IMG/VR virus record: IMGVR_UViG_3300030099_006284
Span: 1 to 23,903 of that record
Reading direction: 5' to 3' (one strand)
DNA: 23,903 nucleotides
DNA from: a virus
The notes beneath the pieces are model-generated. The model was not told the origin of the DNA. It searched no databases and saw only the letters and a list, made by a program, of their open reading frames with translations. Every line of letters begins with the position of its first letter. Positions within the stretch are counted from its first letter, which is position 1. The position numbers and the translations under genes are program-made. This document shows positions 12,984 to 21,186 of the stretch, piece by piece.

Positions 12984-13130
12984 AGAACTACAACAAGTCA
13001 TATACAGCAGTAGTAGGGGCCCCAACCGCTACAAGTCCAGTCTGCGATATAGCATAGACGAAATGCACACCCCCGCAAAACCCGAAAAAATACTCCCAGG
13101 AAAAAAACGAGGCTATAAATGGAGGATGTT

Positions 13131-13451
13131 ATGGCAGGAAAAAGAAGAATGACTAGTCGAAAGACAGCTAAGAAATCATTGGAGTGGCAGTTAGATAAAG
13201 CATCGTCGCTTCATATGGACCTGATAGGATTACGATTGAGATTGGATGATATACCCGATACTCATCTACCTCAGGCACCCCTTTGCAGAGCAACATTAGA
13301 GTTAATCAGCGATTGTATGCGAAAATGGCAAGAGCGGCTAAAAGATGATATCCATCAGCAACAAGCCGAAGAAGAAGCCAAGAAAGCAAAGAAACGCAAG
13401 CCAAGGGGTCGTCCTAAAAAAGTAGCACAGCCGCCAGAAAAAACAGATTAA
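13131..13451 (+). CDS. Basic DNA-binding protein with AT-hook-like motif, 106 aa
   Basis: GGAGG at 13121-13125 favours the ATG at 13131 over the in-frame ATG at 13119, which lies upstream of it. The N-terminus is basic (MAGKRRMTSRKTAKK). A helical middle contains LHMDLIGLRLRLDDIPDTH and a Cys-containing helix. The C-terminus is a Lys/Arg-rich arm with PRGRPKK (RGRP core), the minor-groove AT-hook signature. The place at the head of the packaging operon suggests it binds phage DNA, perhaps in regulation or terminase recognition. No family recognised beyond the AT-hook. Confidence 0.65.
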   Translation: MAGKRRMTSRKTAKKSLEWQLDKASSLHMDLIGLRLRLDDIPDTHLPQAPLCRATLELISDCMRKWQERLKDDIHQQQAEEEAKKAKKRKPRGRPKKVAQPPEKTD

Positions 13452-13476
13452 CATAGATAGTTATCTTCTGTATGAT
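13448..13476 (+). promoter_or_regulatory. Candidate promoter TTAACA-N17-TATGAT before the sigma-like gene
   Basis: TTAACA (13448-13453; five of six) and TATGAT (13471-13476; five of six) at 17 bases. Transcription would start near 13483, leaving a very short leader before ATG 13493, so either the mRNA is nearly leaderless or the match is chance. Confidence 0.35.
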
Positions 13477-13492
13477 ATATACAGGAGTTAAT

Positions 13493-13882
13493 ATGAATAT
13501 GGCATGTTGGTGGTTGCAGTGCAAGACCGAAGAAGATGTGAAGTTTTACAGATATCACATCATTAAAAAGCCCGAAACGCTTGATTGGATAAGAGAGCAG
13601 CAGGGATATCATTTAGACCCACACGATGATAGGCAGAAGCCAAAGAAAGAGTTGAATACTGATATCCTAGGTCCGCTTCTTTCAAACCTTACAGAGATGG
13701 ACCAGATGATTTTAAGATTGCACTATGTTGAAGGCCTAAAATGGAAAGAGATTAGTAAAGAAATGGGGTATAATCTGAGTTATTTATGGAAGCGCGAACA
13801 GAAGGCAATGGAAAAACTTCGTGCAATAATAGAAAGGGATGGTTTGTCCCCTTGGAGGAAAGATGAGCAAACTGACAGATGA
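13493..13882 (+). CDS. Sigma-70 region 4-like helix-turn-helix protein, 129 aa
   Basis: Start set by AGGAG at 13483-13487, giving ATG 13493 (an ATG at 13472 in frame lies before the ribosome site). Residues about 70-120 read LSNLTEMDQMILRLHYVEGL, KWKEISKEMGYNLSYLW, KREQKAMEKLRAI: a recognition helix-turn-helix in the sigma region 4 / phage late activator (ArpU or RinA-like) layout, with an invariant-looking WKEISKEMGY turn. It probably alters RNA polymerase promoter choice or late transcription. It overlaps the next gene by 20 bases and is led by the AT-hook gene. A plain DNA-binding regulator is the alternative. Confidence 0.65.
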   Translation: MNMACWWLQCKTEEDVKFYRYHIIKKPETLDWIREQQGYHLDPHDDRQKPKKELNTDILGPLLSNLTEMDQMILRLHYVEGLKWKEISKEMGYNLSYLWKREQKAMEKLRAIIERDGLSPWRKDEQTDR

Positions 13883-14150
13883 ACAGTTGAAGAAGAAGGC
13901 AGCTCACGCAGCTCGTTCTCGAAACTACAAAACCAGATTAAAGCAAGCCGTTGATAAAGGTGATTTTGAAGATGTTGTAAAATCGATTATGTTATTGGCA
14001 ATCAAGCACAATGATGAGACAGATTGGAAGGCATCACCTCGCACCTTTATGGAGTTATTACAAGTCCTACATAAGTTTAGAGTTGAGTTTGGTGCTACTG
14101 ATGGTGATTTTGAAGATATATTAAAAGTATTGGATGGTGGTAAAGAGTGA
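13863..14150 (+). CDS. terS: Probable small terminase subunit, 95 aa
   Basis: Start ATG 13863 with GGAGG at 13854-13858; an upstream in-frame ATG at 13839 lacks a ribosome site. The sequence is helical and mixed-charge, beginning MSKLTDEQLKKKAAHAARSR and continuing DEEDVVKSIML-like helices before an acidic end (DGDFEDILKVLDGGKE). The identification rests on its place immediately before the large terminase with GTGA overlap and on its small size. No HTH motif is convincing, so it may instead be another packaging accessory protein. Confidence 0.5.
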   Translation: MSKLTDEQLKKKAAHAARSRNYKTRLKQAVDKGDFEDVVKSIMLLAIKHNDETDWKASPRTFMELLQVLHKFRVEFGATDGDFEDILKVLDGGKE

Positions 14151-15691
14151 GCCGCATAACAAAGGTTAATCAACAGGTTTTGGATGCCTTTAAAGACCCT
14201 CGCAACTTTTTTAAGTTCTTGAAGGTGTTTGATAAGGAAAGTAATAAACTTGTGCCATTTGTTCTGCGTCCTCAGCAAGAAGAGTTGTTAGATGCGTTAT
14301 TGCAACATAATAAAATCGTTGTATTGAAAGCACGACAACTTGGTATCAGCACATTGTTAAGAGCATATTTTTTGTGGAAGTCATATATGGCGGTTGAACC
14401 TACATCGCACGCCATTATCAGTTATACTAGAGATAGTGCTGACCATTTGCATAATATGGATAAGGGATTTTATTTCTCTTTACCTAAACCCCTTCAACGG
14501 AAACTAAGTAAATCTTCAGCACGCACTTTGCAGTTTGGAGATACTAATGCAGGATTACGAGCCTTTACAGCCGGTGGAAAAGCCGGAGCCACGCGTTCTT
14601 TTACTTTTTCAGATACACATATATCTGAGTTTGCTTTCTTTGACGACCAAGATGACTTGCTTGCCAATGTTATGGCCTCGGTTGGAGAAGGACAGATAGT
14701 GATAGAGACAACACCTAATAGTCCAGGTGATAAATACCACGACCTAATAGAAAATGCACCAGAGAATGGCTGGCATCTTTGTTGGTTTCCTTGGTATGAA
14801 CATAGTCATTATACCAAAAAATCACAGTTCCACCAACCTCAGATACCCGACCCAACCGAAGAAGAGTTAGAGATTAAAAATGAGTTTGACCTTACCTTAG
14901 GTCAGTTATATTGGCGACGAACAATGATAAGAACAATGGGTCTTGAAAAGTTTCGTCGTGAGTTTCCAGCAACGGTTGATGAGGCCTTTTTCTCTGCATC
15001 CAATGAGTTCTTTCCTTTAGATATATTAGATGAACTCGAAGTTGTAGATTTGGGCGGACAAAAAGACCGTTGGTATTGTGAGCCTTGTCCTGGTGATAAG
15101 TTTGCTATGGGTGTTGATGTTGCAGCAGGTAGAGGCGGAGATTATTCTGTCATTACAGTTGTAAGCGTAACGACAATGCTGCCAGTTTATCATTTCAGGT
15201 CAAATCAAATATTACCACATCAACTTGCTGATAAATGCTATGACCTGTATTGGGAGTTTGATGAACCCTATACCATCATAGAACAGAACGGACCAGGTGA
15301 AACAGTTTTATATAGAATGAAAGAATGGAAAGTAAAGAACCTATATAAAGATAGTAAGGGTAGAGATTGGAGAACAAGAAAGGAAAATAAAATAGCTATA
15401 TTTGACCACCTACGCGATTTAATCTGTGAAGGTGTCATCGACAGCGTTGATAAAACATTATGGAATGAGATGAGAACAGTTCAAATAACAAAAGGTGCTC
15501 CAGCATCTGCAGGACACGATGATATGGTGGTTGCAACAGCACTGGCATTATGGGGTGCCAAACTAAAACCAGCGCCCTCTTTTTATCAGGTCAAAAAGAC
15601 GATGATTGATGATATGATTAAAAGTCGCCGAGCAGCCAGAATAATCAGAAAAGGCGGATATAATCAATACATAAACGGATGGGATAAATGA
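14147..15691 (+). CDS. terL: Terminase large subunit, 514 aa
   Basis: The DNA-packaging motor ATPase and headful/cos nuclease. The GTG start at 14147 overlaps the previous stop as GTGA. A deviant Walker A KARQLGIST lies at residues 61-69, Walker B with SDTHISEFAF and catalytic Glu161, and the coupling motif IVIETTPNS at 185-192. The C-terminal RNase H-like nuclease has Asp324 (MGVDVAAGRG), Glu379 (IIEQNG) and the DD at 458-459 (GHDDMVVATALAL). The length is typical for podo/siphovirus TerL. It is followed by the portal with an ATGA overlap, the classic packaging order. Confidence 0.92.
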   Translation: MSRITKVNQQVLDAFKDPRNFFKFLKVFDKESNKLVPFVLRPQQEELLDALLQHNKIVVLKARQLGISTLLRAYFLWKSYMAVEPTSHAIISYTRDSADHLHNMDKGFYFSLPKPLQRKLSKSSARTLQFGDTNAGLRAFTAGGKAGATRSFTFSDTHISEFAFFDDQDDLLANVMASVGEGQIVIETTPNSPGDKYHDLIENAPENGWHLCWFPWYEHSHYTKKSQFHQPQIPDPTEEELEIKNEFDLTLGQLYWRRTMIRTMGLEKFRREFPATVDEAFFSASNEFFPLDILDELEVVDLGGQKDRWYCEPCPGDKFAMGVDVAAGRGGDYSVITVVSVTTMLPVYHFRSNQILPHQLADKCYDLYWEFDEPYTIIEQNGPGETVLYRMKEWKVKNLYKDSKGRDWRTRKENKIAIFDHLRDLICEGVIDSVDKTLWNEMRTVQITKGAPASAGHDDMVVATALALWGAKLKPAPSFYQVKKTMIDDMIKSRRAARIIRKGGYNQYINGWDK

Positions 15692-17364
15692 AATATAAAC
15701 TGACAACAGACATAGTTGAACAAATAGTAAAAGTTCATGAAGATTTTTGGCATGACCAGCGACCAGACCTTTTTAGGTATAAGAAAGCGTATGAAACAAA
15801 GTTTTGGACACAACAATCAGAAGCACAAATGCTTAACTACATTCAGACATCAGATGCATATGGATACATTGAAAGTTATATTGCCTCTCTTTTTGCTCGT
15901 AATCCTGGTGTTGTTGTTAAAAACGGTATTAGAGGTCGAGGCAATGCAAAGGTGGCACAACATCTTGCCAATGATTTTTTGGCATACCAACGAACACAAA
16001 TAGAAAATGCAAGCCGTTTGGCACTCATCTATCCTATGGCATTTATTAAACTAATGCCGACCAGACGAGATGATGTGTTAAGAAAGATAGAAACATGTGC
16101 AATATCACCTTGGGAAATCATATTAGACCGTGATGCAAAGAAATATGAAGACCAAAGATATATTGGACACAAATACTTTATGACCTTGATGGATGCAAGA
16201 CACAGGTTTGGTGATAAAAAATATAACCCTGTTCGCAAAGAAGAATACTTTGACCAATATGACCACGATAATCACTATATGAAAGATGGTGAGATTGGCG
16301 ACCTTAACTTTGATTTTTACAAATATATCGAAGTTGTAGAACTATATGACTTACATACAGGCTTGGTGCATTTTTGGTCGCCAAACTGGTCAGAAGGTAG
16401 TAAGTTTTTATTGGTCGAAGAGATACCATTTAGAGATGCACAAGGCGACCCGGTTCCACCAATAGTTCCACTTTATTTCAATCGCCTACCTGATAAACCT
16501 ACAGATGGTTATTCAGCAATGCGTCGTATTTATGACCAAATATATGAAACCAATATGGTCAGAACCTTTCAAGCCAATGCCGTTAGGAAGGCATCTCGTC
16601 AATACCTTGTTAAAAAAGGTGTGATGGATGAAGAACAAATGGCACAAATCACATCAGGTATTGATGGATTATTTATAGAAGTAGATGAGGAAAGTTTGGC
16701 AGGTGTTATGACCGCAGTTCCACAAAATCCTACACCACCTGAACTACAGTTCTATGTTCAACAGGTTCAGCAAGATAAGGATAAGGGTAGTATTTTGGCT
16801 CCATTTACTAGAGGTGAAAGTAGCAGAACTAGTGCTACAGAAGCCGCGGCATTGGCTGCTTATTCGTCATCAGAAATAGGAAGGTTGGCCAGAGAACGAG
16901 ACAATATGATAGAAGGCATTGCAACAACATACCTTAATATGGTCCAACTATACATTGACGAAGATAACACAAGACAACTGATAATGATTGATGGACAACC
17001 AGAGGTAGTATCACCTGAAATGCTAGAAGAAAACTTTCATATTTTTGCACAAGACCAGGCATCAACACCTCTTTCAGAAAGCGTTAAAAAGCGTGAGTTT
17101 ATACAATCCATACCAATGCTTCAACAACTTGGCGTTCCACAAGAAAATATTTTATCAGAGTTGGTAAGAGCATTAGGATTACCAGAAGATTTTAACAGTG
17201 CTGCACAGGATAGCAGACAAGCAGCAGTATCAGCATCTCGAGCCAGATTGGCTAGTGAAGGTGTTGCACCAGATGCGGCAGAACAAGCAGGTGGTTTGGT
17301 ATCTACACCTCAAGGACCTGCAAACTTACAAGGCATCTTACCAGGTGCAAGGAGCATTAGCTAA
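15688..17364 (+). CDS. Portal protein, 558 aa
   Basis: Starts in the ATGA overlap with TerL. Length is right for a podovirus portal. It has mixed alpha/beta N-terminal parts (FWHDQRPDLFRYKKAYETKF), a run of conserved-looking acidic/aromatic elements, and near residues 374-400 the helical stem region with RGESSRTSATEAAALAAYSS. The C-terminus is Gly/Pro-rich and disordered (GGLVSTPQGPANLQGILPG). The dodecameric head-vertex ring takes DNA in from TerL. The stop and the next ATG share a base (TAATG), so the small Cys protein is likely co-translated. Confidence 0.85.
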   Translation: MKYKLTTDIVEQIVKVHEDFWHDQRPDLFRYKKAYETKFWTQQSEAQMLNYIQTSDAYGYIESYIASLFARNPGVVVKNGIRGRGNAKVAQHLANDFLAYQRTQIENASRLALIYPMAFIKLMPTRRDDVLRKIETCAISPWEIILDRDAKKYEDQRYIGHKYFMTLMDARHRFGDKKYNPVRKEEYFDQYDHDNHYMKDGEIGDLNFDFYKYIEVVELYDLHTGLVHFWSPNWSEGSKFLLVEEIPFRDAQGDPVPPIVPLYFNRLPDKPTDGYSAMRRIYDQIYETNMVRTFQANAVRKASRQYLVKKGVMDEEQMAQITSGIDGLFIEVDEESLAGVMTAVPQNPTPPELQFYVQQVQQDKDKGSILAPFTRGESSRTSATEAAALAAYSSSEIGRLARERDNMIEGIATTYLNMVQLYIDEDNTRQLIMIDGQPEVVSPEMLEENFHIFAQDQASTPLSESVKKREFIQSIPMLQQLGVPQENILSELVRALGLPEDFNSAAQDSRQAAVSASRARLASEGVAPDAAEQAGGLVSTPQGPANLQGILPGARSIS

Positions 17365-17864
17365 TGGGATTTTATAAAGTTAAATGTAAGAAATGCGATG
17401 AGCAATGGGAAGTTATGGTCCCTTTCAATGATTTAGAAGGTATGGTCTGTGGTGGCACTGATTACTATGGACGACCAGTGCAATGGCGAGATACCGAAGA
17501 CGGTAGCATTGAAAATACAGAAGGTTGTGGTAATCTTGTTGAAAGAATAGTAGAACTAAAACCATTTGCTATTGCAGGTGCATCATTGGATACAGGTCGT
17601 GTCCATAATGTTAATGGTTATTACAGCCACGCATTTGGTAGATATTTTAAAAATGAGTTTGCCAAAGAAGAATATGCTGAAAGAAATGGTTTCAGAAAAG
17701 TTACGCAAGACCAATGTGATGAAAAAATGTTTTCACAAGCACAAAAACTACAGGCAAAAGATGATGTTAGTAAAAAATGGACAGACAACCTCAAGGCAGC
17801 TGGAGGCGATAAAATCGAAGCAGCCGCAAAAACATTCGTTCCAGCAAATATGCAAGATAAATAG
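17364..17864 (+). CDS. Zinc-binding accessory protein between portal and scaffold, 166 aa
   Basis: Shares a base with the portal stop. Cys8-x2-Cys11 begins a ribbon completed by Cys29 and Cys55 (VCGG, GCGN), followed by a PFAIAGASLD stretch and long charged helices with KVTQDQCDEKM. Zn-ribbon proteins at this place in head operons are common in aquatic phages, but their role is not established; capsid assembly or DNA binding is likely. Residues 90-150 look like coiled helix, ending in a Lys/Ala-rich tail. Ribosome site is not obvious, consistent with coupling. Confidence 0.6.
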   Translation: MGFYKVKCKKCDEQWEVMVPFNDLEGMVCGGTDYYGRPVQWRDTEDGSIENTEGCGNLVERIVELKPFAIAGASLDTGRVHNVNGYYSHAFGRYFKNEFAKEEYAERNGFRKVTQDQCDEKMFSQAQKLQAKDDVSKKWTDNLKAAGGDKIEAAAKTFVPANMQDK

Positions 17865-17873
17865 GAGATTATT

Positions 17874-18437
17874 ATGATGGAAAACAAACAGTTCGAAATG
17901 AAGGCAATGGAAGCAGATGTAGCAGAAGCAGAGAAAATCTCTGAGTTTTCACCTTCAGGCGAATATAAAAAAGATACAGTAAATCGTTTCATTAGGTCAT
18001 TAAATGAAATGCTTAAGCACTTTGCAGCACCTATGATTGGTGAAGTTGCAGATGATATTGATGGTCCTTTACCACCAGAAGTAGTAAAGGCTTTGTTTAT
18101 GATAGATGCAGCATTAGAAGATGCTAAGATGGATGAACATCGCATTGATATGGACGATTTAAAAACAGATAGGGACCTTATGATGGCAAGAGGTAAGATA
18201 GATGCTGGTGCAAAAGACAGAGCATTTATTGCATTCTTGCGAAAGCCAATGGGAGAGGTTGATGATGTCGAAACAAATGTCGAAATATCAATCCAAGAAG
18301 GCGATGATGTTGTCCCTCCAGGATTTCACAGAATGCCAGATGGTTCGATTATGTCTGACGATGACCCTTCAATGAAAGGTGGTAGTTATGGCGAAGAGGA
18401 CGATATGGAAACATTAATGATGAAGCGTATGCGCTAA
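17874..18437 (+). CDS. Acidic head-assembly protein (unknown family), 187 aa
   Basis: AATAGGAG at 17860-17867 sits just before ATG 17874 (an ATG at 17877 also exists). Strongly acidic helical protein with EADVAEAEKISEF at the start, helices around ALFMIDAALEDAKMDEHRID, and an acidic tail with SDDDPSMKGG and DDMETLMMKRMR. It lies between the Cys protein and the scaffold-like gene, in the region where small head-assembly, protease or completion factors occur; no protease Ser/His/Asp set is evident. Probably a scaffold partner or virion assembly factor. Confidence 0.5.
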   Translation: MMENKQFEMKAMEADVAEAEKISEFSPSGEYKKDTVNRFIRSLNEMLKHFAAPMIGEVADDIDGPLPPEVVKALFMIDAALEDAKMDEHRIDMDDLKTDRDLMMARGKIDAGAKDRAFIAFLRKPMGEVDDVETNVEISIQEGDDVVPPGFHRMPDGSIMSDDDPSMKGGSYGEEDDMETLMMKRMR

Positions 18438-18475
18438 GTCATTCAAATCACTCATAGTAGATAGGAGAAGTAAAA

Positions 18476-19381
18476 ATGAGCGAAGAACTAAGCAACACGG
18501 CGCAAGCCACTGCTACAGGTGGAGCAGAAACCACCGCAGAACCAACACAGTTGGCGACAGAGACATCCAATCAGGATAATAATGGTATTAATGGGGCGGT
18601 TGAAAAGAATGAACCGTCGTCCCAAGACCATACAAAAAGAAAAACAAATCTTTTTGGTAGGGACAGGGCTGCTGATGCATTAGCAAAAGCAGAGTTCGAA
18701 CAGATGAAGAAGCCCGAAACAATATCATTGGAAAATCTTGAAGATGTAAATCTGCCGGAAGGAAAAGGGATAGACTTTAAGTCTGTTGTTGATGCTTTAC
18801 CTGATGATGCCAAAACTCTGATTGGAAACTTACGAGCAGACTATACAAGGAAAACTCAAGAGTTGGCAAATCAAAGAAAAGAGTTAGAAGCACAGATGAA
18901 ATCATTGACAGAAAGTGAGTTTTTTGCCAAAGTGCAAGAACGAGCTAATCAGCCTGATGTCCAACTTGACCCTTACGATACCGAAAGTTTTAATCAAAGG
19001 ATTGAGCAAGAAGTTGCAAGAAGGCTTAATCAAATGTATGAACCGGTTCGACAACAACAAGAGTTGCAGATGCGACAGTTAAAACTCCAAGAGTTCAAAA
19101 ACCAACACCCTGATTTAGAGACTATGAAGTCTGATGTCGCAGACTTATTAAAATCTAATCAATCACTATCATTACAAGATGCATATTTTATTGCAAAAGG
19201 TAAGAAAACTAGTGAAGAACTTTCAAGATTGCGAGATGAAAATGCCGAAAGAAAAGCAAGAATGAGAGAAGTTGGACTTAAAATAAGCACAGGTAAAAAT
19301 GTCAATCCAAATAGACCTCCAAAAGGACTTAAAGGTTTTGAACTTTATCAGTGGTTTGAACGACAAAAAGCAAAAAAATAA
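18476..19381 (+). CDS. Scaffolding protein, 301 aa
   Basis: A ribosome site AGGAG (18463-18467) precedes ATG 18476. The composition is that of scaffolding proteins: a low-complexity Thr/Ala/Glu/Asn N-terminus, then a region with predicted coiled coil (RADYTRKTQELANQRKELEA), further heptad helices (QQQELQMRQLKLQEFKNQ), and a basic C-terminal tail (NRPPKGLKGFELYQWFERQK) of the kind that binds the capsid. It is immediately before the major capsid gene, as expected. No protease domain is present. It is the chaperone for prohead assembly and is normally lost or degraded. Confidence 0.8.
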   Translation: MSEELSNTAQATATGGAETTAEPTQLATETSNQDNNGINGAVEKNEPSSQDHTKRKTNLFGRDRAADALAKAEFEQMKKPETISLENLEDVNLPEGKGIDFKSVVDALPDDAKTLIGNLRADYTRKTQELANQRKELEAQMKSLTESEFFAKVQERANQPDVQLDPYDTESFNQRIEQEVARRLNQMYEPVRQQQELQMRQLKLQEFKNQHPDLETMKSDVADLLKSNQSLSLQDAYFIAKGKKTSEELSRLRDENAERKARMREVGLKISTGKNVNPNRPPKGLKGFELYQWFERQKAKK

Positions 19382-19536
19382 TGGCATTAGGAAAAATCTA
19401 GTGCTATATATGAACAGCCCCTCGGACGCGCATCAAGAAAGAGGACAAGCTATACGGACCCGAAAGGACAACCCAATCTTGTGGATGCAAAAACAAAACA
19501 ATATTTACACAGCTTATTTATTCGGAGGAAAAAAAT
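19382..19536 (+). promoter_or_regulatory. Leader region of the major capsid gene (155 bp)
   Basis: It contains a GC-richer core (about 19415-19475) in AT-rich surroundings, with four GGAC copies at 19424, 19443, 19456 and 19466, and short TCGG (19422-19425) / CCGA (19460-19463) pairing. The capsid ribosome site GGAGG is at 19524-19528. A 47-codon frame (19410-19553) runs through it into the capsid start, but its composition is not convincing. A structured 5' leader for high capsid translation is possible; nothing proves it. Confidence 0.3.
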
Positions 19537-20553
19537 ATGAGCATATCAAATGATGTATTATCATCGACGCTCCGTATCCTTCTAGAAGAAGAAGTAGATA
19601 ACCTTTTTAAGGCTGTCCCTCTTCTTGAAGAAATGCGTAAGGGTGGCGGTGTAGAAACATACGATGGTGGTCAGAAACTAAATGTGCCACTTATACTCGC
19701 GGAACACAGTTCCATTACACAACTTTCAAACGGTTATGAACCCGTTAATCTAGCAGTAAAAGATGCTCTTCGTCAAGCTGAGTTTAACTGGTGTGATTTT
19801 GTCGCTCCTGTAGTTATTACTCGCAAAGAAGAACTATCTAATAAAGGACCAAAAGCAGTAGTCTCTATTGCCGAAGCTCGTATGAAATCCGTTATGGGTC
19901 TCTTACAGCGTGAGGTAGAAAAGCAACTTATTGCAGGGACATCTTCAGTGCTTACCGAACTCAATACTCTTGCTACAACCAAGTTCGACAGAACAGGTGC
20001 AGTTCAAGGATTTTTGGCCGGTGCAGCTTTCCAAGGTGGTTCGCAAGCAGGAACCGTTGGTGGTATCGACACTTCAGTCTTTACTTCTTTCCAAAACCAG
20101 TTTGTTCATAGTTCTACCTTGTCTATTCAAGATATGACAGACCTTTATATCAAATGTCAAGCTCACACTCCAGGTGGAGGCTCGCCAAACCTTATTATCT
20201 CTAATGCAGATACTTATAAAGATTATAAGAAGCTGTTGTTTGATAATGAACGATATATCGCAGAAAATCAACTTGATGGCGGAAGATTAACTCTTGCATT
20301 CCACGGTGCTCGTATGTATTACGACCCATTCTTGGATGGTGTCCAAACCGAAACCACAGTTGGTGCAGGTAAGGATATTAGAGCTTACTTCTTAAATACA
20401 GACCACTTGAAACTAGCGTTCGACAGTGATGCACAGTTCGAAATGGAAGACTTTGAGCATATCTCAGGATACGCTTCTCGTTCTGCCAACATTCTTACTC
20501 GTCTTCAAATGTATGTTGAGCATCTTAGTTCTCAAGGCTTACTTACTAAATAG
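19537..20553 (+). CDS. Major capsid protein (HK97-type fold), 338 aa
   Basis: ATG 19537 with GGAGG at 19524-19528. The N-terminal helix (ISNDVLSSTLRILLEEEVDN), the GGVETYDGGQKLNVPLI strand, and the extended E-loop-like LVEEMRKGG... and later the spine-helix region (ADTYKDYKKLLFDNERYI) match small HK97-fold capsid proteins of aquatic phages from memory. Size fits. Codon use is clearly different from the other genes (more CTT, CGT, TCT, GCT), as expected for the most expressed gene. Placement after the scaffold confirms it. Shell component present in hundreds of copies. Confidence 0.85.
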   Translation: MSISNDVLSSTLRILLEEEVDNLFKAVPLLEEMRKGGGVETYDGGQKLNVPLILAEHSSITQLSNGYEPVNLAVKDALRQAEFNWCDFVAPVVITRKEELSNKGPKAVVSIAEARMKSVMGLLQREVEKQLIAGTSSVLTELNTLATTKFDRTGAVQGFLAGAAFQGGSQAGTVGGIDTSVFTSFQNQFVHSSTLSIQDMTDLYIKCQAHTPGGGSPNLIISNADTYKDYKKLLFDNERYIAENQLDGGRLTLAFHGARMYYDPFLDGVQTETTVGAGKDIRAYFLNTDHLKLAFDSDAQFEMEDFEHISGYASRSANILTRLQMYVEHLSSQGLLTK

Positions 20554-20562
20554 GGGGATATT

Positions 20563-21048
20563 ATGGCTACAAATGATTTAATACAATACTTAGAAAGCAC
20601 TGACAGTGAAGGGAATGCTTATTCAAGCGCAACTTCACATAGAAGACGCGTAGAAAAGTTTATTGCCGCAGGAACAATCGTCGCTGGTGATGTAGTTGCT
20701 TTTAGCTTTGCTTCAGGCGCTAATCCAGGTGATGCAGTTCTCAATGTTATCAAATCTACTGCAGATAAACACTGTGTTGGTGTTGCTCTTGCTGGTGCTT
20801 CTACTGGAGACTTGATTGATGTCTGTCTCGGTGGAGTTGTCGAAGCTAAGGTAGATGGAAAGAACAATGCTGGTAATGCTGCTATTTCATCTGGTGATTT
20901 TTTAGCACAAGGTGATGTTGCAGGAACTTTCTACAAATATACCGTTGGAACAGATGCTGGTGTTGATGCAATCGCTGTTGATGATAAGACATCTGCTGCT
21001 ACTGAAGCTGCAGGTATCAAGACAGTTATTCTTATCAACAAGTTCTAA
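20563..21048 (+). CDS. Capsid accessory / decoration-type protein, 161 aa
   Basis: Starts nine bases after the capsid stop with an AGGGGG site. Beta-rich, Gly/Ala/Val-rich and Thr-rich (GTIVAGDVVAFSFASGANPG, HCVGVALAGASTGDLIDVCL, VVEAKVDGKN), compact and without catalytic motifs. The same CTT/GCT/TCT codon bias as the capsid gene marks it as equally highly expressed. This pattern (beta-barrel with strings of G-D-V/I and A-G-A-S) resembles phage DUF2190-like or head-decoration proteins. It is followed by a strong terminator at 21137-21166. Confidence 0.65.
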   Translation: MATNDLIQYLESTDSEGNAYSSATSHRRRVEKFIAAGTIVAGDVVAFSFASGANPGDAVLNVIKSTADKHCVGVALAGASTGDLIDVCLGGVVEAKVDGKNNAGNAAISSGDFLAQGDVAGTFYKYTVGTDAGVDAIAVDDKTSAATEAAGIKTVILINKF

Positions 21049-21136
21049 GATAAACACAAATACCTTGCGCCCAGGGTTAAGGGCATTTAAAGTAAATGTT
21101 TTATGACTATTTATTTTAACTCCTTGAAACAGTTGG

Positions 21137-21166
21137 CCCTGCCTCACCTTGGGGCAGGGTTTTTTA
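21137..21166 (+). terminator. Strong rho-independent terminator after the capsid genes
   Basis: CCCTGCC (21137-21143) pairs perfectly with GGCAGGG (21153-21159) around a nine-base loop; TTTTTT starts at 21160. Stops capsid transcription before the tail genes or reduces it by read-through. Confidence 0.85.
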
Positions 21167-21186
21167 TATAACGAACAGAGGAAAGA

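Larger units (their letters stand above)
12823..13130. promoter_or_regulatory. Divergent control region (308 bp, non-coding)
   Basis: Between the minus gene at 12508-12822 and the plus gene at 13131. It holds one minus-strand promoter, two overlapping plus-strand promoters and a matching TGTAATCCAC element in each orientation. The 3' part (about 13010-13110) is C-rich on this strand with GGGGCCCC (13016-13023) and no open frame; it is the leader of the packaging operon. Confidence 0.6.

Noticed and set aside
17621-18145. 174-codon minus-strand frame under the Cys protein and acidic head protein
   Set aside because: Reverse shadow of two well-supported genes; Ser/Ile/Ala-rich reverse-codon composition.
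19299-19553. 84-codon plus-strand frame spanning scaffold end and capsid start
   Set aside because: The first part is out-of-frame scaffold coding and the rest is the leader; no ribosome site and no sensible composition. Kept only as a possible 47-codon remnant.
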